From Stenopsyche tienmushanensis (lineage: Eukaryota > Arthropoda > Insecta > Trichoptera > Stenopsychidae): a stretch of DNA of 64,000 nucleotides. The position numbers and the translations under genes are program-made. Every line of letters begins with the position of its first letter. Within the stretch, counting starts at the first letter, position 1. Under the pieces are notes generated by a model. The model did not search any database. It had not been told where the DNA came from and was given only the letters and a program-made list of their open reading frames with translations. Where the stretch lies: assembly GCA_008973525.1 (NCBI GenBank), contig WACJ01000045.1:1426001-1490000 (forward strand), in the 5' to 3' direction. Positions 1 through 11,425 of the stretch are shown piece after piece.

Positions 1-164
1 ATTGTGTATTGATATCATTAAGGCAATGTGATTTTAATATACCGCGTAAAAATGAAACCGCGCAATGGCTATCGCGTATTTCAAGGGACACAAATGTCCT
101 TTGCCGCAATACATCATATTGATAGAATTCGAATTTATTACCATTTTTTCGAATTCGAATTTAA

Positions 165-600
165 TCCATTTCTTCTTCGTTATCGCTTAAACATTGAGCC
201 GATCCAACCGGTATAAACTCACAATAAAATAAAGACAACAATATTTTCGAACGATTGTAAATTTTAAACAACCCACTCGATCAATCTTCTTCAGACACCT
301 TCATTTTGTAATAAAAGTTCGTAATTGTTCTGTAGACATATTTGAGTATGGCGTCCGATTGCGAGGCACTCATTCGTCATATCAGCGGTCCGAAAATCGG
401 ACCGGTTGGACGCACAGACCTTTTTTTTAAGGGATTTTGCGTCATTTTCGGCGATAAATGTGTACCCGGTGCCTTCTATGGTCTGTACGATCACGGAAGC
501 CCCCTCAGAGGCTAACTTAGATGGTGGTTGGCGCCAAATGAGGTCGCGAACGAGTCTAGATTTCTTCCTACCCATAAAATTATATATTTATCTATCTTAC
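165..600 (+). repeat. Dispersed repeat M2, copy 1
   Basis: This stretch matches the segments near 45.0-45.5 kb and 58.3-58.7 kb over most of its length. Shared landmarks are 'ttatcgcttaaac', 'aaagacaacaatattttcg', 'atatcagcgg' followed by 'gaccg', and 'gtacgatcacggaag'. The complementary strand encodes a degenerate peptide, related to CVSNRSAFQTADMTNE, that recurs in other copies, so the family probably carries part of a transposable-element protein. I do not recognise the family. Bases 1-164 hold only AT-rich DNA with two copies of gaattcgaattt. Confidence 0.7.
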
Positions 601-1976
601 TAATGTATGCTGCTATCTTAGTTATTTTTTTAATTACAAAAGCTACTAATAATCTAGCTAGGGATTCTTAACTGTCTATTTAACAGTTATCTTTCGTTGC
701 TTTCATCACTGCGATTTTGCTGACTGCTGCGTTGTTCGGCTGCAGAAATCCTATCGGGGTTCACTCGGAGGACGGGACACTATAACAATAGCTTCAATGA
801 TGATGATGACGTCCAACTCTACGCCTGCGCGACGTCCAAAGGGAGGGCTTAAAATATATAAAAGGGGGACAATTAGAAAACTGAATTATTTTAATTGTGC
901 CTATATAATTTAAACCAAAAGGACGCAGACCAACATTCAAACTTTAACTGTATTTCAATGGATTCAACGCACTCTTCCTACCCGTTTTCCGGTGGGTCTT
1001 AACAACAAAGTATATGGCCATCTTTATATGACTAAAATATTTACGTATTGAATACTAGAATTAAAATAGTTCCAGACAAATCCAAAATCGGTTTAAAGCA
1101 AAAAAAGTTTTTATATGACCAATGTTTTAAAATTAGTTTAAAAAATGACACTCGGGTCTCATTTTATTTCTGGTAATTAATTTATAATATTAATGACTTA
1201 TAATGAAGAGTTCATATATTTTCTTTTATGTAGAATAATTATGCGAAACCTACGAAATTTAATTTTATTGTAACTCATAATATTGGGTAGCATATTTTTA
1301 TGTCGGTGAATTTAAATATGCTGATCGGAATAAGAAAAAAATATTTATGAGCGTGACCTTATTAGCATGTAACGGTCGAAGACGGTAGGCTTTTAAAATT
1401 GAATTCAGTACTGGCTGTGAAGTCATCATGAGCTACATTGTCGCCAAGTGAGCGTTTTTTTAAATTCATTGTTGTGATTGTTATCATTTTTTTATGCTGG
1501 CAACACAAAAATGCATTATTTCAAATTTACCAGCGGATATATTTTAAACGTCAATACATGCATTCGAATTAAAATATTTATCCATATTTTAATCTTAAAA
1601 ATGATAAGAACTCTATATTTGCATAAAAATAGTTCACGTTATAAAATGCGTATTAAAATGCAGCTCTATAAATTGTTTAATCCATTTTAATTTAATTATA
1701 AATGCAAATCATAACCTTAAAAATACAAATGCCAACTCGGTTATTTATTTAATTGTTGCATTACAATGACATTTCTTTGATATGCATCATATTCATTTTA
1801 TCCATTTTATTAATTTCAAGAACTCTGCAGACTATTCTTCAAAGATGCATCGTCAAGAAACAGCACAGTTTTCAACCAGTTGCGCTAAAAGTCACCAAAA
1901 GGTTTATAAAAGCACACATCATTCAAAAACATTAATATGTTTATTAAAATATTATAATTTTTCGAACTGTTATAAT
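601..1976. other. AT-rich 5' flank of the GST gene
   Basis: No convincing coding region. Bases 700-790 resemble 40470-40580 (both hold a 'cgttgttc.gctgc' block followed by 'ggggt.cactcg'), so a repeat fragment is present. Long AT-rich open frames in 1478-1935 have unstructured Lys/Ile/Leu/His composition and look like chance. Confidence 0.5.
857..864 (+). promoter_or_regulatory. Strong TATA-like box
   Basis: A TATAAAAG consensus lies within 'aaaatatataaaaggggg'. It is 1.1 kb upstream of the recognisable GST coding sequence, so it could drive a 5' non-coding exon of that gene, or belong to the repeat fragment at 700-790. Only the motif is seen; function is inferred. Confidence 0.3.
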
Positions 1977-1978
1977 AG

Positions 1979-3359
1979 GAAAAACAAACCGATTTTATAT
2001 TACAATGATGTAAGTCCTCCCGTGCGATCAGTTTTAATGACTATTCAGGCATTGGACTTGAAATTAGATCTGAAATTTGTCGATCTGTTTGCCGGGGAAC
2101 AATTGACACCGGAGTATATCAAGGTATATTTTATGCATGTCAATGGATTATCATTACAATGCGTATGCAAACATTTAATATATTTTAGCTGAATCCTCTT
2201 CATACCGTGCCGATGATGATCGACGATGATCTCACCATTACAGACAGTCATGCAATCTGTACTTATCTAGTCAATGAATTTGCACCCGGATCAATGTTAT
2301 ATTCGAGTTGTGCAAAAGATAGAGCAAAGGTGGATAATATACTGTATTTTAATAACAGTGTTTTATTCCCGAGGGAAAGTGCTATATTGGTATTACTAAG
2401 TTATTATAGTTTATAATGTTTTTATAAATAGTTTTTTATGCAAGGTTTTTGTAAGATAATTATTTTTCTAGCAAAGTATGTTCAATCCGAATCGAGACAC
2501 ACTTTTTTCAGTATTGGCCGAAAGGTATATTGAAAGTCTTGGATTTTTGGAGAACTTTTGCAAAAAATCAACATGGCTCGGTGGAGATCAAGTAAAAATA
2601 AAATATTTAATTCTATTCAATCGAGTCTTTCAATTAGGACGCTTGAATTTTTTATGTTATAATGACCATGTTATTAAAGTAATGTTTATCAAATTTGTTG
2701 TGAATTGTTCACTAATGTATGGCAAATCACGATGAAAGGTTGAACGACGTTCGAAATATAATCTGCTAAAATCTTTTCGATGAGGCCCATTTTCGGAAGA
2801 ATGGATATATGAAAGAGCAAAATTGTCAGATTTGGGACGATACCAATTCATATGAGATACGCCAGGACCAAATGCATCTCGAGAAAGGGACAACATCATC
2901 GAAAATCGGATCTTGCGAATATATGTTACCAAGCAAAGCCGCAGCGGATATGTGAACGACGTTATATTTCATACTTAATGCCATAAAATCTTTCAAATAA
3001 AAATTGATTTACTAATTTGATTACATTTAAAAATAGAGCATCCTTATTGAGAGACCCTATATTTAGCTTTGATTTATTTATAAAAATGATAAATATTTTC
3101 TTGTGTATTTTAGATTACGTTGGCTGATTTAGTTTGTATATCCACATATTCTTCAGGTGAACTTGTAATTCACACAAATAAAGACACGTTTCCCTATCTA
3201 AATGATTGGGCAAGTCGATGTAAAGAGGAATCGATATATTTAAAGGCTAACTTTCCTGGATTGGAGAATTTAAAAATGCATTTGCGTAAATTTGGAAATT
3301 TTGATCATGTAAATGGAGAACATAAAAGACTGATCGATCGACTATTTGAATATAATTGA
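1979..3359 (+). CDS. Glutathione S-transferase, insect delta/epsilon type
   Basis: Predicted cytosolic GST that conjugates glutathione to electrophiles or carries out related detoxification. Exons are 1979-2123, 2189-2389, 2472-2591 and 3114-3359, all joined in phase 0 with GT-AG introns. The N-terminal thioredoxin-like half reads KPILYYNDVSPPVRSVL, with the catalytic serine of this class in VSPPVR, then LNPLHTVP (cis-proline loop) and DSHAICTYLV (glutathione gamma-glutamyl contact). The helical C-terminal half includes WLGGDQ-ITLADLV, the conserved N-capping region. Length is about 237 residues, slightly over the usual 215-225. There is no in-frame ATG just before KPILYY. The acceptor at 1977-1978 leaves a leading G, so the start codon may be split as AT|G with an unseen upstream exon. 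The last intron carries a small transposon. Family assignment is firm; delta versus epsilon is a guess from motifs. Confidence 0.85.
2623..3058 (+). mobile_element. IS630/Tc1/mariner-type element, internally deleted (GST intron 3)
   Basis: The ends are inverted: the left end gagtctttcaattaggacg pairs with the reverse complement of the right end, gggtctctcaataaggatgc. The inside encodes a broken transposase on the + strand: a 16-codon start at 2719 (MANHDERLNDV...), a stop, then FDEAHFRKNGYMKEQNCQIW, the second-aspartate block typical of DEAHF-type transposases. At 436 bp it is a non-autonomous relic. Related copies lie at 17090-17512 and 52901-54818, with a lone end at 32980. Confidence 0.75.
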
Positions 3360-4203
3360 TTTTTAAAATATTTAATAATAACTATCCTTTGTAAATTCCA
3401 TTAAATATGTGAATATGTTTAAAATTAAAAGTTATTACAAAACAACTAATTTCTTTACGTGTTTACATAGAAATACATATATATTTATTCACTTATATAA
3501 CGAATCAATTGAGATTAGTAATCGTTACGTCATCTTATTTTGTTAAAAAATTCTTAAGATTTTCAAGATAGTCCATAGGAATTATCAATAAATGGTAACG
3601 ATATCACTAAAAGATGAAACTAATACAGTTGCTTAATAAAGTAACGTTCAATTAATAATTTAATTATGTTTTTTGGGCAAGTATTATAACACCATCGTAA
3701 TATTAAATCTAAAATTATAGTTTCATACCTGCATTGTATTTCAAAACATTATATATAATTGATCAATGAAGTCAGAAGAAAAACAGAAAAAATCCTATTT
3801 ATTTAAATGCAATACATCCATGATTATTTAATTATTTCTAGCTATTCACAATGTTTTTATCATTTTATTATTTTAACTCAGTTAATCTACTAACCGTTAC
3901 TACTTTTACAGAGTTTCTGACTTGTTTATCTCTTAAATAGGTGATAATAATCTATATCCTCTCTCACCGGTTCTGACTCAGGAATGCTCAAAAAACAGAA
4001 CAAACACACGAAGAACAACAAAGAAATTGGCTTGAGGAGGGACAAATGAATCTCAATTTGCAACGATAACTACGTTGTCCTCTGCTGCTCTCCATATCGT
4101 TTTTAAATCACTAAACTGTAAGGATCAACCTGAATAAGGAAAGCACTCAGTCTCAAATTCATTTGTGTAAGTTGCACGCGGATGAGAAAAGAACTCTTAT
4201 AAA
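3360..4203. other. AT-rich intergenic stretch
   Basis: Follows the GST stop codon. Contains a likely 3' UTR and no coding or repeat signal I can support up to the hAT target duplication at 4196-4203. Confidence 0.5.
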
Positions 4204-4613
4204 CAGTGGCGTAGCTAGGTAACCAAGGGCCCTGGGGCAAATAAAAAAATGGGGCCCCACTGCTATGTAAACTAATTAGGATTTATCAAATAAAAATATG
4301 AAATACAGTAGAACCTCCATTATCCGGACCTAGATTATCCAGATTGTTCAAAATAAAAAAATAGAAAATACAATTTGCTGAAGAATTGGAGAATTGTGTT
4401 CGTATACAAATACACTCACAAAATAATGAAGATTAATTTATTTATCAGTTTCCACAGGATTGTTGCTACATCACAGCAGATAGTTGGAGTTCATTAAAAG
4501 TGTCAAACTTGAAAAAATAATGGAACAAAATCTTGAAAAGACCATTAGTAAGATCCAGTAAAGCGGTAGAACCTAATATAGAAGACATTGTGGAAGCAAT
4601 AGCATAAATTTCC

Positions 4614-4856
4614 ATAAGTGCTGAATGCGACGAAGAAGATGTAACCGACTGGTTAAATTGCGATGCAGACGATTCTGGATTTCAAATTTTGAATGATGAA
4701 GAAATAATTGAAGAAATATCTGCCTCAGACGAACAAGATCCAGAAGACGAAAAAGAAGTTTGCGAGGGAGGAGATATTGGTCCTACACATTCTCAAGCTC
4801 TTCAGTGTTTAGATGTCGCCAAGAAATGGCTTGAGAAGCAAGAAGAATGTAAATAA
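4614..4856 (+). pseudogene. Tigger-type transposase, C-terminal remnant
   Basis: An 80-codon open stretch ends at TAA 4854-4856. It is very acidic (DEEDVTDWLNCDADDSGF, then EEIIEEIS) and finishes with CLDVAKKWLEKQEECK. That acidic region plus a short amphipathic end is how Tigger/jerky DDE transposases close. It is preceded by in-frame stops, and the DNA-binding and most of the DDE domain are missing, so it is dead. Confidence 0.65.
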
Positions 4857-5063
4857 GAACAACTTATATGTCTTAAGAATATTCGCGATTTGGGAGCTTC
4901 TAAAAGAAAAACAAGCTTTAAGCAAAAATCGATCATTGATTTTTTTTAAATAAAAAATCATTTATTATATGTGTATGTAAATCTAAATGAGTAAAAAATA
5001 TTCATACTTTCCCTATCAATTATGATTTTTTTCGATTATCCGGATTTTTCGTTATCTGAACTA

Positions 5064-5296
5064 CAGTGGTGCCTCGCATAACGAACGCCTCGCACAGCGA
5101 ACTTCCTATTCGTTCATTTCATGATTCATACAACGAACTTCGCTTCACACAACGAAGTCGCGACGAACGACTTTGGACAGGTTTTTCATGAAACCATCGG
5201 CCAAAAAGCGTGCTTTTGCACGTTTCACATAACGAACTTTTCGCATTACAAACTTGCTCTTGGAACGAATTAAGTTCGTTGTGTGAGGCACCACTG
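5064..5296. mobile_element. pogo-like MITE nested in the Tigger element
   Basis: A 233-bp palindromic element with ends CAGTGGTGCCTCGCATAACG and its inverse, flanked by TA on each side. Internal 'cgaact...' blocks are repeated in both orientations. It has no coding capacity, and it is the innermost of three nested insertions. Confidence 0.85.
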
Positions 5297-5760
5297 TACT
5301 TTCATCCCCAATTAGTCCGGATAATCGAGGTTCTATTGTATACAAATACTTTAAAAATGCTAAGCTACTTAAGCTCTTTTTTGTGCACTGCAGGGCAGGT
5401 AATAAAAATATTAAACAGTAACAACATAAATTACAATTAATACTAAAATAATAATAAAAATAAAACGCACATCGATGAATAATAAAACGCACATATCACT
5501 TCTGTCAAATTGACAACACTGCCAACCTACAGAAAGAGTTTAGGGGAATTCCCTAGGCATAACTTTTGAATTTCTCTCAACTGAGTTGTCATGATTAAAG
5601 TGGGGTTGCAACCTGTCATATTTATTTTGAAAATGGGAGAAATTTCCAAAAGTTCAGTTCGATCGAGATTTCTAGTAAGGATTCGAGGGCCCCCTGAGCT
5701 TGAGGGCCCCGGGGCACTGCCCCGCCTAGCCCCTTAGTAGCTACGCCACTGCTTATAAAT

Positions 5761-6360
5761 CAATTCGAACTTTAACTCATCGATTTTGGCCACTGCGATA
5801 ACGGATGTGTGAACTGGTGCATTGTCTCGATGAAACAAAGCTTTCTTTTTAGCTAAATGCGGCCGTTTTTTCTCAATGTCATCACTCAAACATTGCAATA
5901 AATCCGCATAATACTCGCCGCTGATTTTTTTCCCCTATTTGACGATAATCAATGTCAGCGGTCTAAAAAGCGGACCATTTGAGCATACAGACCTTGTGGC
6001 CACTCCTTCCTTTTTAGAGCTTTTTGTTACATTTTTTCTACGATCACGAAAAAAACCTTGCCTGCAGATGGAACTGTCTTCGCCTTCTTTGGAGCCGATT
6101 CTTCTCTTTCAGTCCATTGTTTTGATTGGTTCCTTCGTGTTAGTTGTGAAGCGATGGACCCATTTTCCTCATCCTTCGTGGTTATGAATTAATGCAAAAA
6201 CTTAGCTTTATTATTAGATTCAGTATAAATTTTCATTCAATATGCAATGTACAGTACTTTTTTATATGCCTTCCATGTCTGCTAGCTCGCAAACTTTCAG
6301 TCAACGATCATACAATGCCATTTTGTAGATTTCTGGCGTTAGCTCATCTTCTTGGATCTG
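5761..6360 (-). pseudogene. mariner transposase remnant interrupted by M2
   Basis: On the - strand, 5935-5761 reads GEYYADLLQCLSDDIEKKRP then DNAPVHTSVIAVAKIDELKF, the region of the second catalytic aspartate of mariner transposases. Bases 6360-6070 are the more N-terminal part and match the mariner pieces at 35760-36090 and 62390-62560. Between the halves sits M2-like sequence, about 5940-6065. The hAT element lies immediately beyond the C-terminal side. Stops and shifts make it non-functional. Confidence 0.7.
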
Positions 6361-6425
6361 GATGGAATATTCTTATCTATGTTTCTTATTAGAATCAAGA
6401 TTTAAAACGATTGAATACTGACTTG

Positions 6426-6493
6426 TGAAACACGGTGTTGTATTTCATTTTAGTTTCTATAAAATGGAAAAAACCCAAACGTTTTCATTCAGT
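6426..6493 (+). promoter_or_regulatory. Promoter of deacetylase A
   Basis: TGAAACACGGTG at 6426-6437 is followed by a TATAAAA box at 6458-6464 and a TCAGT arthropod initiator at 6489-6493, about 31 bases downstream of TATA. The same pre-TATA element occurs upstream of copies B and C. Confidence 0.65.
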
Positions 6494-6510
6494 TAATGAC
6501 TGTAATCAAC

Positions 6511-8150
6511 ATGAAGATCTTTATAATTTTGTTGTCTTTTATTTTGGGAACAATAGCGTTGCCCAATCCAAATTTTGAACACAATGCTTTACCATGTGAT
6601 CCCGAAGAATGTCAACTGCCTGATTGTCGATGCTCTACGGTGGAAACTCCAGGAGGACTCGATCGTGATGATACTCCACAAGTAAATTTTTTTATATACC
6701 CCATATACAGTCCAATTGATAAATTATACAAAACTATTTTCGCCATAATATTTGTCGTGAAAATCATATTTATATAATAAATTGCATAATATTATAATAT
6801 TTTAGTTTGTTATGCTGACATTTGATGATGCTACAACTGTAAACAACATCGATTACTATAGAGAGGCACTTTACGGACGTAAAAATCCAAATGATTGTCC
6901 TATATCGGCAACATTTTATGTATCGCACGAGTATTCCGATTATTCATTCACCCATGAACTCCACGCTAATGGACATGAGATCGCTTTACATTCCATATCT
7001 CATAATCCAGACATCGATTCATGGGGAAAACTCACAGTAGAGGAGCTGGAGAGAGAATTTGTCGATCAAAAATTGATAATGGAAAAATTCGCTTTAATAC
7101 CACCAAATGAAATTAAGGGTAAATTAAGATTTATGTTACTAATAGAACCACTAATTGCTCTGTGAATTTATTAATAATTTAACAATTTTAGGTATTCGAA
7201 TGCCTTTCCTACAGAAGGCCGGAAACAATCAATTCGAAATGTTGAACGATAATGGATTCTTATACGATAACTCCTGGCCCACCGGTCAATTTATGAATCC
7301 TGCATTATGGCCATATTCGCTCAAATACCGCACTTCTCAAGACTGCCCGATTGGACCGTGCCCTACCGAATCATTCCCCAATGTGTGGGTAATGCCGATG
7401 GTTCAATGGAACGACGATCAAGACCAGTTCACGTGTTCCATGGCGGACGCCTGCTTGAATGTGTTAGTATATATAATGCAATGGACTCGTATGTCTTTTA
7501 GGAGCGTTTTAATTCTTAGTCCGATGGATCTCCCATTGTGAATTGCTTAAATTATTGTTTTATATTTTTCAGTGGCGAGCCTTTGGATTGGATTAAGCGA
7601 GAATTTCATAGACATTATGACGGCAATAAAGCACCGTTTGGATTTTATCTTCACGCTGCATGGTTCCAATTAAACGAGACTAGATTTGATGCGTATCTGG
7701 AATTTTTGGATTATATTAGCAATTTACCAGATGTTTTCATTGTAAATTGATGATCATTTTAAACCGGTTCAGTATTAAAACCTTTTTTATAAATTCATAT
7801 CTAATGCGCTTGAAACATATTTTAGGCGAGTGGCTCACAGATCATCGAATGGGTAAAAAATCCTAAGACCGTAAGTGAAATGATGGAGCCGGAAAATGCA
7901 GCCTGTCCGACAACTTATACGCCGCGTTGTAATAAAATTACTTGTCTGCATATCGATGGAAATGTGAGCATTTTTGTAATCGTTTTGTAATTTAATTTGC
8001 TTTTTTTTTGCAACGTTAATTTCATTACGGATTGAAATATTTTTGCAGATCGAGCGATATTTCAGTAATTGCGCTTCGCAATGCACCACAAGTTACCCAT
8101 GGTTGGGTAATCCTTTAGGAGATGCTCCGATAGTGACTGAAGCCCCATAA
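6511..8150 (+). CDS. Chitin deacetylase-like polysaccharide deacetylase, copy A
   Basis: Secreted zinc enzyme expected to remove N-acetyl groups from chitin, probably in the gut lining. Six exons: 6511-6681, 6806-7118, 7192-7462, 7573-7741, 7826-7963, 8049-8150, giving 387 residues. The start chosen is the second in-frame ATG, which opens a clean signal peptide ([18 protein letters not shown]) as in copies B and C; an upstream ATG at 6496 would add five residues. A Cys-rich leader (CQLPDCRC) is followed by all five NodB/CE4 motifs: TFDD (62-65), HSISH (119-123), RMPF (164-167), DNSW (187-190) and YLHAAW (His279). There is no chitin-binding or LDLa domain, which fits insect group V enzymes. 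It is the most compact of the three copies, with introns of 73-124 bp and more A/T. An AATAAA lies near 8207. Confidence 0.92.
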
Positions 8151-8438
8151 TCTCATACTCATGGTTAAGACTATTGATGTAAAAAAATCATTATATATTT
8201 TTTATAAATAAAAAAACAATTGTCCTTTAATAAATGCTATTTTTTAAAGATGTAAAATTATGCAAATTATTTTATTTGATAAACGTTTTGAATTAAAAAA
8301 AGTTCATCAAAAGTAGTGTATCTCTGAAATAACGAAAAACGCACAATGGCAAAATAAAATATCATTTTGTTTCAAATATGAAAAACTAAATCCAATTTGG
8401 TCAAGTGGTTAGTTAAAATTGCTGGACATTACTGTAAT
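8151..8438. other. 3' flank of deacetylase A
   Basis: AT-rich sequence with an AATAAA at 8207-8212 and a second at about 8229. No coding feature. Confidence 0.6.
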
Positions 8439-9789
8439 GTACAGGATAAATACAGACTCCAAGAATGCGATTTATAGCAGATCTTCAATAACATGTTGTT
8501 TATTTTAGATCGATAAATTCAGTTGATTGATTTGTGTGTCAACCAAGCTAATGAAAAAACAAAGGGAAGATCAGCTAGATGGCAGCTGCAGTATAAAAAA
8601 ATTATCCGTGCAAACGGACAAGGATAAAAATGTAGATTTCGAGGTCGTTCTCAAAAGATTGACACTTGGAATTCTTCCGCGAAAGATGTTATAAAGTTAT
8701 ATATGAGAGTTATTATAGAAATACTTAACAAGTAAGAGATATAACTCCACTTATCTCAGAATCAGCATATGCAATATTTCATGGAAGAACCTTTCTCAAC
8801 AGTTCTTCATCACGTTTTGTTGGATTTGTCGCTGCTTGATCAGGAACTGCTTATTCAATATTCGCAGCTAAGCTCTGTATATAGAGGTTGTTCGCTATTC
8901 GCAGCTTGTGACCCCACAGTAGCCTGCAGCTCAGCTCCATTTGATATACTCGTTGCTAAAAGATACTATAATAAAATCATATGCGTCTAGATGAAAATTT
9001 CAAATAAGATTCAAGATTACGGAAAAACAGGCGAACTTGTGGGGAATTCGTAAGGCTACATGCTTTTACAAACAACTCCTTTTTAGCGTCGAATAATCCT
9101 GGATTTCGAATAATCGAATAATCCTTACTACATTTATATCGGATAAACGAAAGAAAAATCATTTACGTTCACCAGGAAAAGTGAGACGCTGATATATTAC
9201 CTTTCGATATTACCCCACGTGAAGTTCTTTTATTATTTATGTATGAAAAAGTGATAAGCCTTCAAGTCGCGGAAACGATGGAAAGCATAATGTGGCATTA
9301 TATTTACTTATAGGAACAAACACAGTAAATCCTTATGTTGTAAATAAGATATAAGAGAATTCCGGGAACTACTAGATAGAGAACGATTCACAATGGAATA
9401 AAAGCATCTTACCATTCATAAGTTTATGAAAATCCTTAGAGTAAACTGTTTTAATGTTACCAGAAGAAGAGACATACTCTTAAACGCAAGGAAGTTTCAG
9501 TGAATTTAATTCTTCTTTCATTTTTGGACTGGTCAAATTCTTCTTCTACAGACAGTTTTCAATTACAACATATTTTTTGAAAATGGCTTCGATATCTGCA
9601 TTTCTACCCTTGTTTGTTTCCACAACAATTTATTTTATACTGTGGCGGCCATATAGCTTATCTTTTCTTAATTTTGTTAGCTTGATCAATCACACAGCAA
9701 CCAGCCAAGCTTATCAATCTAAGATAAACAACAGTTGACAGAAGATCTGTCCCAAGTTGTATTCTTGGAGTCTGTATTTATCCTGTACG
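8439..9789. mobile_element. Element with about 170-bp inverted terminal arms
   Basis: The left arm (8439-8606) and right arm (9620-9789) are inverted copies at roughly 75 percent identity by eye. The outer end is TGTACAGGATAAATACAGAC in the left arm and its inverse in the right; inner landmarks are 'cagatctt' and 'cagtataaaa'. The 1.0 kb between them holds no recognisable protein. It may be a foldback/MITE-like DNA element, or two LTR pieces in opposite orientation. Confidence 0.65.
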
Positions 9790-10809
9790 TTATAAGCTAA
9801 TCGCTCTAAACAATTTTAAGCTCCAACTCTTGGATTTGGGTCCCGTGAAAAACTTCACCTATTTACGCCCGGCGTCGAACATGTTCTATTGCTGTAAACA
9901 AACAAGTCTCTATTATTAATAATAATTGTTTTACATATTCCCTATAAGAGAATTTAAAAAATAATTCAATTCCACTAACATTATCTTCTATATAATTAAA
10001 TGTATCTTATCAGTTTATCTACATTAAAGTAAAGTCTAAATATTAATATTTTCAGCTTAACCTCGTGTTTGTTTTATATGAAATAGTTTGACAGATGTTA
10101 TGACATAAACAAGTCACTGCAGGCAACATTAGAATAATTAAATAATAGCTTAAGAGCATTTTTAACGACCCTTACCCAATTTAACATATGCACATTAATT
10201 TAAATATATCTTAAATTTAATGAGAATAATTGAGGTCAAAATGAACAAAAATATAAATATTTAAATAATGCAACGTGATGTGATAAAAATGCTTAAAATA
10301 AATTCGAGTGCAATAAACAGAAGGGGGAACAGTCGAGGCTGTAAAAAATGAATTAATTTACACAACGATAAAATCAAAATTAATTTGAATTGACGCTTGT
10401 TTTGGCAAGTATTTTTCAATTGTTTGTCACTCACATAAGATGATAATTTTGGAAATCAATTGGGGAAATTCTTTGAATCATCGCTCGATTTTTTCACGCG
10501 AGATCTAATCTACATTTTAAATGAATTGCTATATTATATGGCATCGATACAAGCTAAATCGTTTTTAAATCAATTCATTACTATGTATAACATATATCTT
10601 CAGCGATAAGATTAGACTAGACTAATCAATTGGTTATGTTTTCTTTTCGAATGATATAATTAATACTAGAACTATCGACATTTTAGACGAAGCTGATTCT
10701 ATCAAAACCAGTCAAAATGACTAGTCTTTAAAAAATGTGTAATAGCTAAATTTCACATCATTTAATATATTTTTGATGCTGATTAGATATTATTAATTCA
10801 CTACAACCA
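9790..10809. other. Intergenic, possible LTR-retrotransposon trace
   Basis: Bases 9818-9885 (gggtcccgtgaaaaac, then cgcccggcgtcgaac) resemble 56490-56530 (gggcccagtgagaaac, then attgggcgacgag). The latter looks like a gypsy-type primer-binding junction. The rest is AT-rich with nothing supported. Confidence 0.35.
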
Positions 10810-11220
10810 AGACAATAATAATAAGACACTTTTTGTCTGACACACTAGTTTTAGCAAGCCAGTGTCATATACCTTCGCCACCAACCCATCCCAAACTCTT
10901 GATTTTTAGAAAAACGTTTCTCACTCAAAAACTCCTTTTGTTTAGGGAAAATGTGATTGTTCGAAGGGGCCAAGTCGGGTAAATAAAGGGGAGGGGGAAG
11001 GGTGACAGTATTCCATCCAAACGATATAAGCTGTTCCTGTGAAGCTCGCGTGGTGTGGGACCTGGCATTGTCATACACGAGGTTGACTCCCCGAGTCAGC
11101 ATTCTTCGCCTTCTGCGGTTCTGATTTTTTATTGAAGAGTTTTAAGTCTTTTTAAGGCATTGCAGTAAGCCTTTGCATAAAATCTATCAAAAGGACCCCC
11201 CGTACGATCCCAAAAACGGG
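10810..11220 (-). pseudogene. mariner transposase C-terminal half
   Basis: Read on the - strand: GVLLIDFMQR, a short shifted segment, then MLTRGVNLVYDNARSHTTRA (second catalytic aspartate block) and LPPPLYLPDLAPSNNHIF, which matches the mariner PPYSPDLAPSDYHLF block holding the third aspartate. Here that position is asparagine. At least one frame change occurs and the N-terminal half is missing. An M1 repeat abuts or interrupts the upstream side. Confidence 0.82.
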
Positions 11221-11425
11221 ATGATGAACGTCACGAGATGTGAAACTGTAAGGAGCAGTTGGTCGAAAATAAAGGAGAATCGTTTGTAGTGTGTCCGTCG
11301 CATATATCATAGAAACGCTACGCGCATGTGTATGTCTATACGTAGCACGAAACAACCGTTGCACCATTTTATTATATATTACACAACGCACAGCGCAATC
11401 TTTTAGCCAAGAATTTCCATTCAAA
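11213..11425 (+). repeat. Dispersed repeat M1, copy 1
   Basis: Shares with other M1 copies 'aacgtcacgaaatgtgaaac' (approximately), 'gagaatcgtttgtagtgtgt', a 'ctacgcgcatg' block and the AT-rich end 'ttttattatatattacac'. About 210 bp, no reading frame. It sits against the broken mariner. Confidence 0.75.

Larger units (their letters stand above)
4306..5338 (+). mobile_element. Tigger/pogo-type element nested in the hAT
   Basis: Starts CAGTAGAACCTCCATTATCC and ends with the inverted GGATAATCGAGGTTCTATTG. TA dinucleotides flank it at 4304-4305 and 5339-5340, the target duplication of this superfamily. It encloses the tail of a transposase frame and a second, smaller TA-inserted element. Confidence 0.87.
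4204..5751. mobile_element. hAT element with 8-bp target duplication
   Basis: Begins CAGTGGCGTAGCTAGG and ends with the inverted form GCTACGCCACTG. It is flanked on both sides by the 8-bp direct repeat cttataaa (4196-4203 and 5752-5759), the hallmark of hAT insertion. Subterminal 'gggcccctgggg'-like G/C blocks occur at both ends. The interior has been taken over by a Tigger element and shows no hAT transposase. Confidence 0.88.

Noticed and set aside
1478..1935. Open frames rich in Lys, Ile, Leu and His upstream of the GST
   Set aside because: Typical of AT-rich non-coding DNA; no motif, no splice or start context linking them to the GST exons.
10851..11102. 83-codon antisense frame as a host gene
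   Set aside because: Matches the mariner second-aspartate and PPYSPDLAPSD blocks and is broken upstream; transposase relic.
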